From: Paracoccaceae bacterium
GTDB lineage: Bacteria > Pseudomonadota > Alphaproteobacteria > Rhodobacterales > Rhodobacteraceae
Direction: 5' to 3'
Assembly (NCBI GenBank): GCA_947453525.1
Contig: CANGHD010000004.1
Coordinates: 1 to 58,668, forward strand
DNA length: 58,668 nucleotides
Positions 15,001 to 30,000 of the stretch are shown one piece after another. A program made the translations under genes and the position numbers. Below the pieces are notes generated by a model. That model saw nothing but the letters and a program-made list of their open reading frames with translations. It did not search any database and was not told the origin of the DNA. How positions within the stretch are numbered: position 1 is the stretch's first letter; every line of letters begins with the position of its first letter.

Positions 15001-18000
15001 ACCAAGGATGAGAATGGGAAGACGACCATTTCCTTCACGCGGACGCAGACCGGCCTAGAGGCCCCGCAGTTCATCGAGATTCAGCAGGCCAGGGCCAACC
15101 TCGAGATCTATTCGGCCTCCAACAACCAGACCCTCAAAGGGTTCTACACTGATCAGATCGCGCGGCTGGAAGAAGAACTGCTGGCTCTTGGTCTGGCCGA
15201 GCGCCGCGGCGACGCCGTCGTGCCGCTTTCCCCGGTTGTTGAAGTTGTCACAATCGCTCCGGTGAACGCTCAAGCCGGGCGTGTGCGGGTGCTGGCCGAC
15301 TATATGCAGGGCAGCGGGACGTTCAACGTGCCCAAAAGCGCGCGGATCGAGATCCTGCACAACTCGCCTGGCCAACTGGTGATCTCGGGGATGAGCATCC
15401 CGATGTTCAACGGGGGCATCTACTTCAACGGCACCGATGTGACGTTTAACTCTGCCGACACGGCGGCGGTCAACGCAAAGATCATGGCTTCGAACGCCTT
15501 CGACCGGGACCAGAACAACCAGACCTACAACGGCGACGACAATCTCGGACGCTATGCCGGCAGCACGCCGGATGCGAACTTCAGCTACATTGACGGCACT
15601 TTGGGGACCGACAACAGCTGGCCCGAGATCATAATAAAGGTCGGCAACATTGCACTTTATGCCGATCCGACAACCGGCGCGGTGCCGCCCGCCCAGTCGA
15701 TCACCATCAAAGGCAGTATCATTGCCCCGACTGCCAAGCTGACGATCATCAACCCATCGAACGGCGGTTCGATCCTGATCACAGGTGAAGTGCAGGTCAA
15801 ATCCATGATCCTGCAAGCAAAGTCGTCGATCAGCATCTCTGGTGTGCAGCAGTCTCACGTCGGCGGCGATCCGCTGGGTTCTTTCGCCAGCAAGTATGGC
15901 GTGGGCACCAGCGCGGCATCGGTCACTTCACGGGATGACTATGCCTCGCCGGTCGACTCGAGCGCGCCGAACATCCAAGCCGATATGGTCTCAATCGATG
16001 CCGAGTACATCAACTTGGACGGCTATATTCAGGCTGGCAAGAAGACCTTCGATCTTGAGCTGACGGCTGACATAGCAAACCAGATCAAGGCCGCACAGCG
16101 TGGTGGGACGAACTACACGACCCTTGAAACCGACTCGGCCTCTGATTTCACGCTGATTTATGATCGGCAGGCAGCTCAGTTGATCGTGAAACCCCTGCGT
16201 CCAGGCGGCGGCGTGGTCGATCTGACCGGCCACATTACCAACACAGGGTATGGCCGTGTCGCCGCAAACGCGGGCTATCCCGAGATCACGATCAACAACG
16301 ATCTCGACATGGGCCAGTTTGACACCAAGTGGACGCTGGTTGTCGAAGATCTGGATGCCGACCGGCGCGGGGTCGGGCAGATCAAGATTGCCGACAAACA
16401 GAAGAACCTCGCGTTGCTTTACACGGTGAATGCGGACGGGACCGTGAAGCAGGAGACGGAACGCTTGTCTGGTGGAGGCTATGTCCTCACGACCATAGCG
16501 CCGCTTGGTGCAAAATCGGCCATCTCGCAAATTCCCGACTACACGCCCCAAACCGGCCTGCGCTACGGCTGGGCGATCGGCGAAGCATCCCGGACGCGCG
16601 AAACCGCCCGTTGGGAGACATCCGGATGGGCCGGCCTCATCAACCTTGGATCGAACTCGATCCCGGTTGCCCCTGTCAGCCAGACCTTGTCGGCAGCGCT
16701 TGTGCCAAACTCGAACTACTTCTTTGTATCGGCGGGTGAGCAGGCCTATACCTATTCTCGCGACGATGTCGTCACCGAAGCGACTGACTGGAACCAGACC
16801 TACTATAACGTGCGGTCCACTTGGTACGGCAAGAAGACCTATACCTATCAGTACAACCGCGACGTCGGGCACTTCATCACCCACACCCAAACGATCCGGG
16901 CCGACTATCCGATTGACATCGATTTTCTCTACAATTCACAGGGCAAGATCGACATCCACGCTGGTCAGGCAGATCTGATTGTCGATGGCCGTCTGTCGAA
17001 CACGCTTGGTGAAATCACCCTGCAATCGCTGGGCAACATCACGGCCAAAGCGGCCACCGATCCGAACTCGCCGACCGGGAGTGGCCAGCCGAAGGCCAAT
17101 ATCATGGCGCGCCAGATCTCGCTCACGGCGGGCGGGACCATCGGTACGGGCAGCGTGGCGCTTCCCGTCACGATCAGCACGCCATCGGACCCCAACAGCG
17201 GCACGCCTGCAGACGGGGCTGGCGGCAACTACTTCCGGCTTAATGCAAGCGCAGGCGGCGCCATCAACTTGCGCCAATATGTTGGCGTGCTGCGTCTTGG
17301 CGCTGTCAACAGCACAGCCCAAGGTACACAGGTTGTTCTGAGCGGTGACGATGGCATCGTGCGGGCTCTGGGTGGATCTGAATTGATCACCGGCGGTTCC
17401 ATTACGCTCAACAGTGCAAAGGGCGGCATTGGCAGATCGGCCGCAGATGCAGACATCCGGATCAACACCGGCGTCACGTCGGACGACAAGCTGAACGTCC
17501 AGGCAAATGGCGACGTCTATGTGCGCGAAATCAACGATGGCAACAGCTCACGTACCGACGATCTGCGTGTCAACCTGATCGATGCTCCGGGTCAGATCGT
17601 GTCGATCAACGTCGACAACGGCAGCTTGATCGATGGAAATGGCAAGCAGGCTGTCGACACCCGTGCCGTGTCCGAACTGATGGGGACGGTCTGGACCGAT
17701 ATGCAACTGACCGCCGATACCGGCGCCAATAGCAAAGTCGAGGAAGCCAAGACCCAACTGCGCGCCTCAAAGACGCGGGATTATGCGGCCTACTGGAACT
17801 GGCGCGCGACGCAGGACGGGGCTTACGAGAGCTACTGGTCCACCCGAGCGGTGCAGGAACAGGCAGACGGCCTAACTTCCGTCTTGGCGGGCACGACCGA
17901 CATCATCTTCACGGCGGAGCGCGAGGCGGAACTTCTGTCCGGTTACCGGGCCGAAGTTCTCAAAAATCTGAGCCCGAACTGGGGTCTCGTGAAAGGCAAT

Positions 18001-21000
18001 GCAACGGCCGGTACCACCGTCGACGTAACATGGGGCGCCACAATGCATTCCGTGAAGGTCGATGCGTCCGGACATTGGACGGCGTCGTTCACGAAGACGG
18101 AGATGGCCCCGGTCGACGCCTCCAAGTCGCCCACGCTCGGGGCAGGGGCGACGCTGGTCTCTCACCTCAACGGCACGACCGATGCAGAAGTCGACCGCGT
18201 GGCGCAGGCGCTGCTGGCGGCCTACAGATCGCGCGCCACGGCGGAATTCCGTCTGCTTGACGGCGTTTTCGGGCTGGCCACCTACGGAGCCGTTGCCGGA
18301 ACTGCCGCTGTCGGGGCTTCGGTCTCGGTGACATGGGGCACGGCGGTCCGCAGCGTGACAGCGGATGTCAATGGCCGCTGGTCCGCCGCCTTCTCGCAAG
18401 ATGAGGTCGGTGCGCTAGATGCCAACCTTGAGCCTTCCGTGAACAGCGGGACGGTCAAGTCCGCGACACGTGGCGTATTCAATGGTGACTTCACATCCTC
18501 GCTTTACCTCAGCTCCGTCATGGCGAACGACGGTACGCACAAGCTTCTGCTAGAGGCGGCCGATACCGTTTCGCTGTTGCAGTCCTACACTGAAAGCGCC
18601 GTGAGCTCGACGGATGCCACGGCGACCTTGGTCCGAGCGGCACCAACGGCGCTCGCTACCGCCATCTCGACATCGAACCTGTCGGTCAGCACATTGGTGA
18701 ACTCGCGGTCCCAACAGTTCCTCGCGTTGGCCTCGCAATTCGCTGACAGCACCTATGCAACGCTGGCGGGGACGGGCACGCAGAACGCGGCAGTAACGGT
18801 CGTCTGGAACGGTGTCACGAAGACAACCAACGTCTATGCCGACGGAACCTGGTCCTTGGCCTTCACCAAGAACGAGATCGGGAATACGGCGACAGAAAGC
18901 AGCGTCACGGCAACCTCCGGTCTCACTTCGGTCACATCGCGCGCCATCGCAGCCGTCAACATCGGATACGTTGTGCCACTGACCACTGTTGAAACCGCGA
19001 CGGTGGAAAGCTCGATCAGGGTCTGGACGTCTGACGAACTGGTCTATGGTCTCGGCGCAGGCCTTCTGAAGCCGGTGACCGACACAAACACGGCCATCGA
19101 AGACGCCAACGTGATCGCCGGTGCCTTCTACTTCCACGCCTTGGGCAATGTCGGCGTGACCGCTGGTCAGCAACTGATTGACTTCAATCAGGCTCTGTCG
19201 GGACCGGATCGGCTGCTGCTTGCGGCAGCCGAGCGGCGCGACGTCAACTTCCTGACCACTGACCGCATCGCCGCCAGCGTGGACTTCAAGGTCACGGGCA
19301 ACAAGCTTGTCCGGCGCGCTGGCACCACGGGGACGGCCTTCAACACGATCTTCAAAGCGGGCGACGTGCTGCAGATCGAAGGCAAGACGTCCAACGCGAC
19401 CGAAAAGCAGTTCTTCACCGTCCAGTCTGTCAGCGCGAACGAGATCGCCTTCACCTCGAACGGTCGCAAAGTGACCAGCCTTGATTTCAATGTGTCGGTC
19501 TATCTCTCGGCGATAGCGTTGAATCCAATGGGCAATGATGCCAGCGCCATGGTGACCATCGATCCATCGAAGCTGAATCGCATCACTTTTGTCGGCGGTG
19601 CGAAGTTCACCGATTTCGCGGTGGGTGATTCCATCAGCCTCACCAACTTCTCGGGTACTGCCGTTGGCATCACAATGGACAGCAAACGTCCTTCGTCCAA
19701 CGTCAACACCGTGGTAACACCCTTTCATGTCACCGCCATTGCGGCTGACGGAACTTGGGTCGAATTCGCCGAGACGCTGCACGCAGAAACCGAGATCGCA
19801 ATCAACCTGCGTCAGATCGTCCAACTGTCCTGGATTCAGATTCAGCTGCGCGATGACTTCAACGTCACCGTCAGCGACGGTGTTTCGGGCAGCGCGGGCG
19901 GCGACGTCTTCGTCAGTTCGGAAGGCACGATCAAGCTGGGTGCCGTAACGGCGGGCGCTTCGGCCCGCATAAAGGCAGGGGAAAGCCTGGAGAGCCTGCT
20001 GAGCGGTACCGCGGACAATCTGGTGGCACAAAACAGCATCGTCTTCGAAGCCTCGCAAGGCGACATCGGAACCGGGCCAGCCCGGTTGTGGTACGACATC
20101 CTGAGCGGCACGGACGACATGACCGCCCGCGCCAATGGCGATATCTGGCTGGGCGAGACGCACGGAGACGCGCGGATCAGCACGATCTATTCCAAGACGG
20201 GCGATGTCGACTTCAAAGCGATCGGAACAAACGCCTCCATCATCGATTCCGCCAACACCGACTATGTGAAGATCGAGGCCAACGACATCCGTCTGTGGTC
20301 GACGGCCGACATCGGCAGCTCTGACAATCCGTTCGAGATCGAAGCGCGTGGCGATGGTTCGACAGCGGGAACGGGCTGGGTGACGCTGACGGCGGGCAAC
20401 AGGCTTGGAGACGATATCTTCGTCAGCGAGCAGAACGGCGACATGGTGCTGCGCAACGTCTATGCGGGCGGTGACGTCACCTTGGTGGCAGATGTCAGCA
20501 TCCGCGATGGCGTAGACATCGTCAATCCGACCGACCCGACAAGCGCGGACGACACCACGACGCCGTCGCTTCCGGGGACGGACATCACGGCAAACTCGAT
20601 CACGCTGACCGCTCTGGCTGGCTATATTGGTCAAGCCGGCAATGATCTCGACATCGACATGTCGCATGGGGCGGATGGCGTGCTGACCACTTGGTCGGCA
20701 ATCAACACCTATTTGATCGAGACGCATGGCGACATTCGGATCAACACGATCGGCACCACCGATCCGGTCAAACAGGTCAGCGCGGTCACTCTGTCCGGCA
20801 CTTACGCGGCTGGCGACCGTATTGTGATTTCGCTGGGCGCGGATCAGGCATTCTATGACGTCGTGGCCGCGGATATCCTCGGCGGCGGTGGCTCAGCCGC
20901 GACCTTGAACGCGATCGTGGCCAGACTCGTCGCCATGATCAACACGACGCCTGCGTTCATTGCTCAGGCGGTCGCTGCCGCGACTGACACAACAGGCGTC

Positions 21001-24000
21001 TTGAATGTGACGGCGAAAGTCGGAGGTGTGACCCTGGTCGTGGCTGCGACCCGCAACAACGCGACCGCGGGCATCACGGAAACCAACGTCACCGATATGG
21101 GGGACGGCAACACAGCATTCGTGACAGCGGTCGATGGCTCGATCTTCAACGGGGCACCGGTCGGAACATCGAATGTGACGGGTGGCAGGGCCTTCCTGTC
21201 CGCATCGCGCGACATCGGCGCGATCGACAATCCGATCCAGACCAGGATCGGAACGCTGCAAGGGGAATCCACCGAAGGCGACACCTATCTGGTCAACTAC
21301 GGCAATCTGGTTGTTCAACAGTTCTATGGTCTTGGTGGCGATGCCGGCATCGCCATGAAGGCGGGTGGCCAGATGCATCTGACCGCCATGAGCCCGATCA
21401 CGATTGCATCTGACGTCATCGCCTCGGGGAGCATCCTCTACACGGCGGCTGACAGTTCCGCGCAGAATCGTGACAACATCACGGTTCTGAGTGGCGTGAC
21501 AGTTACATCAACTGCTGGCGCGGTGATCCTGCGGGCGGGCGATAACCTGACGATCCAGTCGGGTGCGACGGTCGAGGGCCAGACCGGCTTGATGTTCTAC
21601 ACCGATATCGGTGGCGACATTGATCCGGCGGAAGGCGGCAATATCACGATCGCGGGAAACCTGATCTCTGGAGCTGGCAAAGTCTATATGGAGACCGGCG
21701 AGCAGGCCGATACCGTGCTGTTCGACACGACGGCCACCTACGATTTCGGCAATGAGCCGCAAGCCGGTGTGATGAACGATTTCGTTCTCAACACCAAGGG
21801 TGGCGACGACACCGTCATCGTCAAAGCGAACCTGTCGGCAGATCATATTGTCATTTCCACCGGCACCGGAACTGACACGCTGACCACTTCGGGAAGTCTG
21901 ACCGCAATCGGCGTCTATCAAGGTGTCGGCAAAGACCGGCTTGGTGGCGATGTGCGCATCGACATGGGCAATGACGGCGATGCCCATGATACGATCAACT
22001 TGAACGGCGCGGTGACTGCGGCACGTGACGTGGTGATCACCAAACTGCCGAGCACGGAACATTCTGTGCTGATCGGCACCGCGAAGGATACCGATCCGTT
22101 GGAACTGTCGGTTGGCGAAGCCGGGCAGGTGAATGTCACAACCCTGATGGCCAATGGCGATATCCGGGTGAAGTTCACGTCCCAGATCGGCGATCCGGTC
22201 GTTGCCCTTACGGGGACAAACGCCAACGTGCCTTACACCTTGCGCGTCGTCTCTTATGATCCGACCGGTTTCACCTTCCGGGTGGAATACTGGCAAGGTC
22301 AGGTGACCCATCTCAATCAGCCGATCTCGGTGAACTGGCTGGCGGTCACATCAGGGGTTCATCTTTTGCCCGGCGGCCGCCTGATCGAGGCGGGTCGGCG
22401 GCAGGCCAACCAAGTCACGCAGACTGTCAACTTCAACTCCGGTTTCACGCAGGTGCCGGTCGTGCTGACCTCGGTTATGTCGAGCCCTACAACCGGCGCG
22501 GAAACCGTGGACTCGGACGCCTTCGCGATCACGCAAGACGGCATGTCGGTTCGCCTGAAAGAGGCCGATGCCGGCAACAACAGCGTGGCAACCGATACCC
22601 TTGGATACATTGCCATCTCGTCAGGGACTGATGCTGCAACAGGTTCCGTTCTGCTGTTCGACGGCGCGCTCACGCCAGCGGCCAAGAGCTTTGCTTTCGG
22701 CCAAATCCTTGGGAATGCAGTGGTTCTGGCCGATCGCCAGACACTGAACGAAACGGACGCGGGTCGAACGGTCATCAACGGGATCGGTGCGAATTCCGTT
22801 TCGTTGACCTTTGCGGAAGATCAGCCCGATGGCGTCCATGCCGGTGAAACGGTCGGCATCCTTGCGGTTCCGAAGGGGACCTTCCCGGTCTCTGCCATCA
22901 GCCCGGACCATACTGAGTTGGTCGATGTAGGTGACCGGGTCACGGTCGAACGCGATGGCAGCGTTGAAATCTATGTTTACCAAGGGACCAGCGCCGCCTC
23001 GATCGACCTTGCGGGGACGGACTATAACGACCTCGGCTTGTGGAAAGCCCAGACCGATGCGGCAACGCATAACGGGTCTCTGACCCTGACAACCACAAGT
23101 GGCGGCGCGATCAGAAGCGGACGTGACGTTTTGGTGCGGACCGGGGGCGGCGCGGATGTGCTGACCATCAGCGGCACCATCGACGCGGCCCGCGATGCGC
23201 TGATCCAGACGGATCAGGGTGCGGATCAGATGACGACGACGGTACAAATCAAGGCCGGTCGCGATCTGGCAATTGAGGCCGGTGGTGGAACGGACAGTCT
23301 CATCTTCGGTGCGGCTCTGACCACGATGACGGGCTCCTTGACCGTCGACCTGATGATGGGGGACGAAACCGGTGCGGCACCGACGCCGAACCGCCAGATC
23401 TTGACCATGACTTCCGGCGGCATGACGGCGGGGACGCATCTGCTGCTCAACGCCTCGGGCTCAGTCGGTGCGGATATAACGCTGACCGCAAATGCATCCG
23501 CGGGCGACGATATGACCTTCCGCACCGATCGCGGTGCGGACGTAGTGAAAATCACCGGCAATCTGCAGGCCGACAACGTCCTGTTGAGCCTGGGTGCAAA
23601 CAACGATGCGCTTGCGATCACTGGAACAGTGAAATCGATTGGAGGCACGGATTCGACCACGAACTCCAATGCGACCTATGGGGACATCACTTTCGATTTC
23701 GGCAACGATGCCGACACCGCCGATAGCCTGACGCTGGTCGGCTCCTTGACTGCCAAGCGCGACCTGCGCGTCTTCAAGCTACCCCAGACGACCTATACGG
23801 TCGACTTGGCGACGTCTCAGACCCAGAAAGTTGCGAAAAACGAAACGGTGACACTGCACGGCACGTCGGGTGCCTTGATTTACCGTTACATCGGGTTCTC
23901 GGCCAAGTCCTTCGACCTGAGCGATACCTCAATCTACAATAACACTGCCTTCTGGCAGGCAGCCGATAACTTCTCTCAAAACACAGGCGATCTGACGGCG

Positions 24001-27000
24001 GACCTGTCCGGCAGAGGCACTGTTCAGGCTGGCCGTGACATGCTTGTCTGGACTGGTGGTGGTGCGGACTTGTGGAACACCGCCGGCGTGACGCAAGTCG
24101 AACGGAACATCACGTTCCGGATGGACCGCGGGCTTGACCGCTTTGTCACCACTGCGGATGTCGTGACCAAAGCGGGTGCCATCTCGTTCCTGATGGGCGA
24201 CAGTCCGGCCACCGATCGCGGCCCCTTCGCCAACAAGGACGCGCCGCCGCAAGAGGTTGTCTTCGAGAAGAAGGCCGTGCTCACGGCCGCGACAGACCTT
24301 CTCGTGTCCTCCAGCGCGCAGGGCGACTTTTTTGTGCTGGCCACTGGCGCCGTCAGTGCGGGGCGCGACATCTCGATCCATTCCGAGGACGGACGCGACG
24401 TTTATACCTTCGATCAGACCCTGACGGCCGGACGCAATCTGCTTGCGCAAACCGGCACGGAGACCGACCGGTTCAAGGTGGGAAAAGGAATCGAAGCGAC
24501 GAGGGGTTGGATCGAAGTTGACCTGGACATCGGCAACGAGCGCGATTTGACCCTACCGCAGGTCCTTGAAGTGACCGACGGGCCGATCACGACTGGCACC
24601 GGTCTTCTGATCACAGCAACCGGCAAGAGTTCGGTTGCAATCACCGCGACGGGTCCCGTGACAACAGGAACCTCGGCAACGATCAGCACGGGGACTGGCG
24701 ACGAAGACCTGTCCTTCACGGGCGATTTCCTGATCGGGACCGACCTGAAGGTCTACACCTCGGGTGGGGCGGATTCCGTTTTGTTCGACGGCAATCTGAC
24801 AACAGGCGGCCTAGCCCTGTTTGATCTCGGCACCGGTCGGTCATCTTCGCGGGCCGGCAGCGCAACCGCACAGGACATCTTCCATGCGACCGGAGATCTG
24901 ACTGTCGGCACCTCCATCAGCCTGTTGAAAACTGGCGTCAATGCCGCGGCAATGACGCTGGACGGCAAGCTGGTTGCTGGAAGCTACATCCTGGCCAGCA
25001 CCGGCAGCGGTGATGATACGCTGACCTTCAACGACACCGTGACGGCGGGGACCGATCTCAGCGTCACGACCGGCGGCGGAGTTGACCGCGCCACCTTCGT
25101 CAAGGCGGTGCGATCGGTCGACGGCAACATGCTGTTCGACTTCGGGCTGGTCGATGCCGATAGCGCTCAACTGGTTCTGTCCGACACGGTTCGGTCAGGC
25201 GGCAACCTGACCATCACCAACATCGGAAATGGGGGATTTACGACCAGCATTGCCAAGGCCGTGACGGCCTACGGCAATGTCACAATGGACACAGGTGACG
25301 GCTGGGACGTCATCGATTGCAAGGCCATTGTGACCGCGGGCGGTGACCTCACTGTGACGATGGACGGTGGCGGAGACGCCGTAAGACTGGCGGCGGGCGC
25401 AGGCTTTGTTGCAAAGGGCGATGTCAGTATCAACATGGGCGACTTCGACGGCATTGCCGACGAGATTTCTCTCGGCGGCGCGGTGACCGCGGGTGGCGCG
25501 TTGCACCTGTCCAACAAAGGTGCCGGTGCGACCACTTTGAACGCGACCGGAGCCAACCTGAGCGCAGGCAAGGGCGGCATCTTTATTGAAACGGGCGACG
25601 CCGGTGACAGCGTCGGTCTGACCAACACCACCTTGGCAAGTGCCGGCGGCATAACGCTGGATCTCGGCGGTGGCGACGATGTATTTTTGATCGTGAATAC
25701 CACCGTGACCGCAGTGGGTGATCTGACCCTTCGCTTAGGCGCGGGGGCGGATAAGATCGGCGTGCAGGGCGGGACTCTGTCCGCAGCGCATGACATCTTC
25801 AATCTTGGCGACGGCGACGATCTCTTGGTGCTGACCGATCTGGCAGGCCTGCACGGCGCGGCCAGCATCCTCGGTGGTCGCGGCTCGGACACGATCAACG
25901 TCATCCGCCTGCCAGGCCAGCAATCCGCCGACAGCCTGACGGTTGATGGCGGCGCGGGTGCTGACAGTGTCATAATCCAAACCTTCGGAAGCCTTGCCGG
26001 CGCTGGCATCAACTACGACATCGCTGTTCGCGACAGCGGGACGGGCACGTCCGCGGCCGATACACTGGATATCCGCGGCACGGATGATCCTGACCTGTTC
26101 CTCGTCCGCGATGGCGCGGTGGCCCTGCGCCATGGCACCTATGCCCAACTGGAAGGTGGCAACCTGCCCGCCGGCCAAGAGCGCATCCTCTATGATTCCG
26201 CGCAGGAAGGTCTGTGGCTGCGCAGCTTCGGCGGGGCCGACGTCGTGGCGCTGGACGATACGTCGACGGCAACCGTGGTCGATACCGGCACCGGCAACGA
26301 CTATCTGCGTGTGGGTCAAATTTACGCCGTGAAGCCCGCCGAGAGCCTGTCGCAAAGCGGTGCCACCCTGTCGGGTGTGGCCACGCGGTCCGTTTCGGTC
26401 GGCTGGTTGTCCGAAGGCGTGTCGCATACCACACTGGTGAGCGCGGGGGACGGAGATGACCGGATCGAGGTCAACTCCAACCTTGGTGACATCAAGATCG
26501 AAGGCGATGGCGGCAACGATTCCGTCACGGTCCGCAGCTTTGCGGCCTCGGATGGTTCGGGCGCGCTGACGAATGGCACGCTTTCCCTCGCGGGAGGGGT
26601 CGGAAGCGACACCGTGACCCTGCGTGGCACGGACGGGGCAGACACCTATCTGGTCGAAGCCGCGCTGATCCGTGGCGCAGGCCGCAGCATCGCGCTTTCG
26701 GCTAGCACCGAAATCATCCGCCTCGATGCGGGTGCGGGGGATGATACGGTCAACGTCAACGCGACCCTCGTCAACACCTACACCGAAATCCTCGGCGGCC
26801 TCGGGTCGGACAGGATGTCGGTTGGTGCGGCCGTGACCGGTCTGCGCGCTTCTGCGGCGGATTCACCGGCGGCCGTGACGGTCGAAGTGACCGACGACGC
26901 GGCATGGCTTGCCGCAAACCGTGGCCCGGCAGCAGTGACCACGCTGGCTGTAACGGCGCTTTCCGTCGATGGCCCGCGCAAACTGGAGACCATCGCCGGG

Positions 27001-30000
27001 GCGCTGCGCTTTGACGGTGCGGGCCAGACGGCGGACACGTTCGGCCGACCGCTGATCATGGCGGACGAGACGGCTGCCCGTGGCGTGACAGTGTCGGTTG
27101 GCGATGACAGCACGGCGATTGACCGGCTGACCCTGCGCTCGGATGCGGGCAACGCGCAGAGCGGTGCGCTGAACACTGTTACCCTCAGCGGTCGCACCTT
27201 CCAGCAGATCACCGGACTGGATCAGCCCGACAATGGGGTGACGATCCAGACGGCGTCCGGTCCGCTGACCCAAGCCAAGGGCATCCTTGCCACGGCGATG
27301 GAAGTGACCGAGATTCTGCTGGGGGCGGGCAAGGACAGCTTCGCCCTTGGCAACCTGGCGCAGACATCCGACAATGCCACGGCCACCGAACTGGTGGTTC
27401 TGCAGGCCGGCGGCGGGGATGACACCATCACGGCGCTGTCCGTGCTGGGACAGCAGGCGCTGGTCCTGTACGGCGACGGCGAACGCGGCGAGGCGTCTTA
27501 CGCGATCAAGCCCATTGGTGCGGATACGTTCGATCTGTCCAAGCAGACGTCGGGCGTGATCCTTGTTGATGGCGGTGCCGGAGCCGACTCGATCCTTGGC
27601 GGTGCCGGAACCCTCGTTGCCTTGGGTGGCGAAGGGGCTGACACACTGCAGGGTGGCACGGGTACGACCATGTTGGTCGGTGACGCCACGCTTCTGCTTG
27701 ACCGAACAACCGCACGAGTTCGGATTGATGCGGCGACAAGCGCGGGCAACGACCGGGTCACCGGCGGCGCGGGCACGCAGATCCTTGTCGGCGATAACCT
27801 TGTGACGGATTCCTTCGCCGTAGCGACGCTGCGTCCGCTCAGCCTCGCCTCCACCGGAACCGGTGGGGCGGACATCATCTCTGCGGTCTCTGCGGCGGCC
27901 ATCATCCTTGCCGGGGGCGGTGCGGATACCGTCACGGCGACAGGCGCCCAGGTCATTCTGGGCGACACCGGGACCGTCACCTTGTCGGCAGCGGGCCGCG
28001 TCTTGCGGGCCGTTTCAGACGGCGCTGCGGGCGGTGCTGCCGACAGCATCACCTTGGCCAGTGCGGGCGGGGTGGTCATTGGCGGCGATGGCGCGGATGT
28101 CATCTCGGCAAGCGGCGGGATCAACATCCTTCTGGGCGACGATGGCGATGTCACCTTCGCCGCAACCGGGGCTGACCGCGTGGAATCCCTTTGGTCCACC
28201 CGGTCCGGAGCGGACACGATCACCGGCGGCGCAGGCCGCGACGTGATCCTCGGCGGTGGCGGTTCGGACGTCATCACGACGGGCGAGGGCGACAACATCG
28301 CCTTTGGCGACCACGGCATCCTGTCGGGTCTGGCGGCACATATCGCTGCGGGTCTGACCTTGCCGAAAGAGAATGGCAGCCTCGTGATCCTCGCCTCGGC
28401 CACGGATGACACCATGGGCGGCGGCGACCAGATGACCGGCGGCGGTGGGCGTGACCTGCTGATCGGCGGGCAGGGTGGCGATACGATCCTCGGCGGTGCC
28501 GGAGCGGATGACATCATCGGCGGCCACTTCGTCGATGTTGCCCGTCAAGACGCGTCCACGCTGGCTTTGGCCGACGGCAACAACGTGATTGACGCCGGAG
28601 CGGGCGATGACGTGGTTCTGGCGGCCCATGGGCTTGTCCAGATCAGCGCCACCGGCCTTGATGCGCGGCTGCTGAACGCAGGTGGATCGGCGGCAGCCGA
28701 TCCGACCGGGCGTCTGGCGCGGCGCATCCTGTCTTATGCCGACCCACAAGCGACGGCGGGACGGTACGGAACCACCATCGTGGCGGGCGGTGCTGGCAAC
28801 GACATGCTGTTCGGCGGCGAAGGCAACGACCTTCTGCTTGGCGATCAAACACTGGTCTTCTCACCCGGCGGAACGCTTGACGCGCGGATCGGGGCCAATC
28901 CATCGGTCCTGACCGGCAGCGCGGCTTACGACTATCTGCTGGCGACCAAATCCACGGCATGGACAGCCGTGCGGTCGGCCACGACGAAGGGCGCGCAGTC
29001 TTTGATGCAGCGCTCGGTCGAGGGCGGGAAAGAATGGCTCTTCGCCTCGGCGGCTGCGGCGGATGGCGGCGCAGGGGACCTGGTGATCGTGCGCTCCGGT
29101 GCGGGCGGATTGCCTGCAACCCCCGGTGCCGATTACATTGAAGGTGGTGCGGGTGACGACGTTCTGATCGGTGGCGCAGGCGCGTCCGATCTGATCGGCG
29201 GCAGCTCCAGAACCTTCGGGGCGCAGATCGCGGCATCGGCTTCGGCCAAAGCCGCGGCGCGTCTGGCCGGGTCTGATATGCTGCTGTCAGGCAATGCCGA
29301 TCTGAAAACTGCACCGGTGGCGGGCTCTGCCCTCTTGTCGGGCAACGGCGACATCTGGAAGATCGTCAACGGCAACCAGTTCGCGACGGTTGGTACGGTG
29401 ACGGGCGTCACGCAGGCGATCATCAAGCGCGCCATCGAGATCGCCGAAACGGAGCCTGATCCGCTGGCGATCTCGCGGCTCTTCAGCGCGTCCAAGGGCG
29501 ATTACGTGGTGGCGACGCAGGTCGCCGACCGGACTTATGGCGATCAGTCTGCCGGACGGTCGGGTGTCAATGGCAGCGGACAAAGCACCATCGTGACCAG
29601 CCGCAAGGTTGACCTGACGCAACTGGTCAATGTCATTGACCGAAGCGGGCCACAGATCAGTGCGGCAGGCTTCGATGCCGCTGCAGCAACCGTTGTGTCC
29701 TCGGCGGCCAAAAATGCCAGTTCGAACGCGGCGGGACCGCTGTATCTCTACAGTGCTGCCACGGGCAGCTTCAGCTCGACGACGCCAAGCAAGCGGCCCG
29801 TCAGCTCCGGGGCAAGTGGTGTGACCGAAGTTGCAACCACGTCCACCTCGAGTACTGGCTACTTCTACGTCGACAACACCGGCGCCACCTGGTTCTACGG
29901 CAGCGTTCCGGTCTCGGGCGGTGGCGGATCCACGGGCGGCGGCGGGACGGTTGATCCGAACATCACCGGCATCGGCATGTCAGGCAAGTTCACGATCACA

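Noticed and set aside
18550-20727. Long open frame of 725 codons on the minus strand inside the giant gene
   Set aside because: It lies wholly antisense to the giant gene, in a frame kept open by GC-rich codon bias, and its translation is R/D/V/G-rich with no domain. Similar shadows occur at 7381-9210 and 5956-7344.
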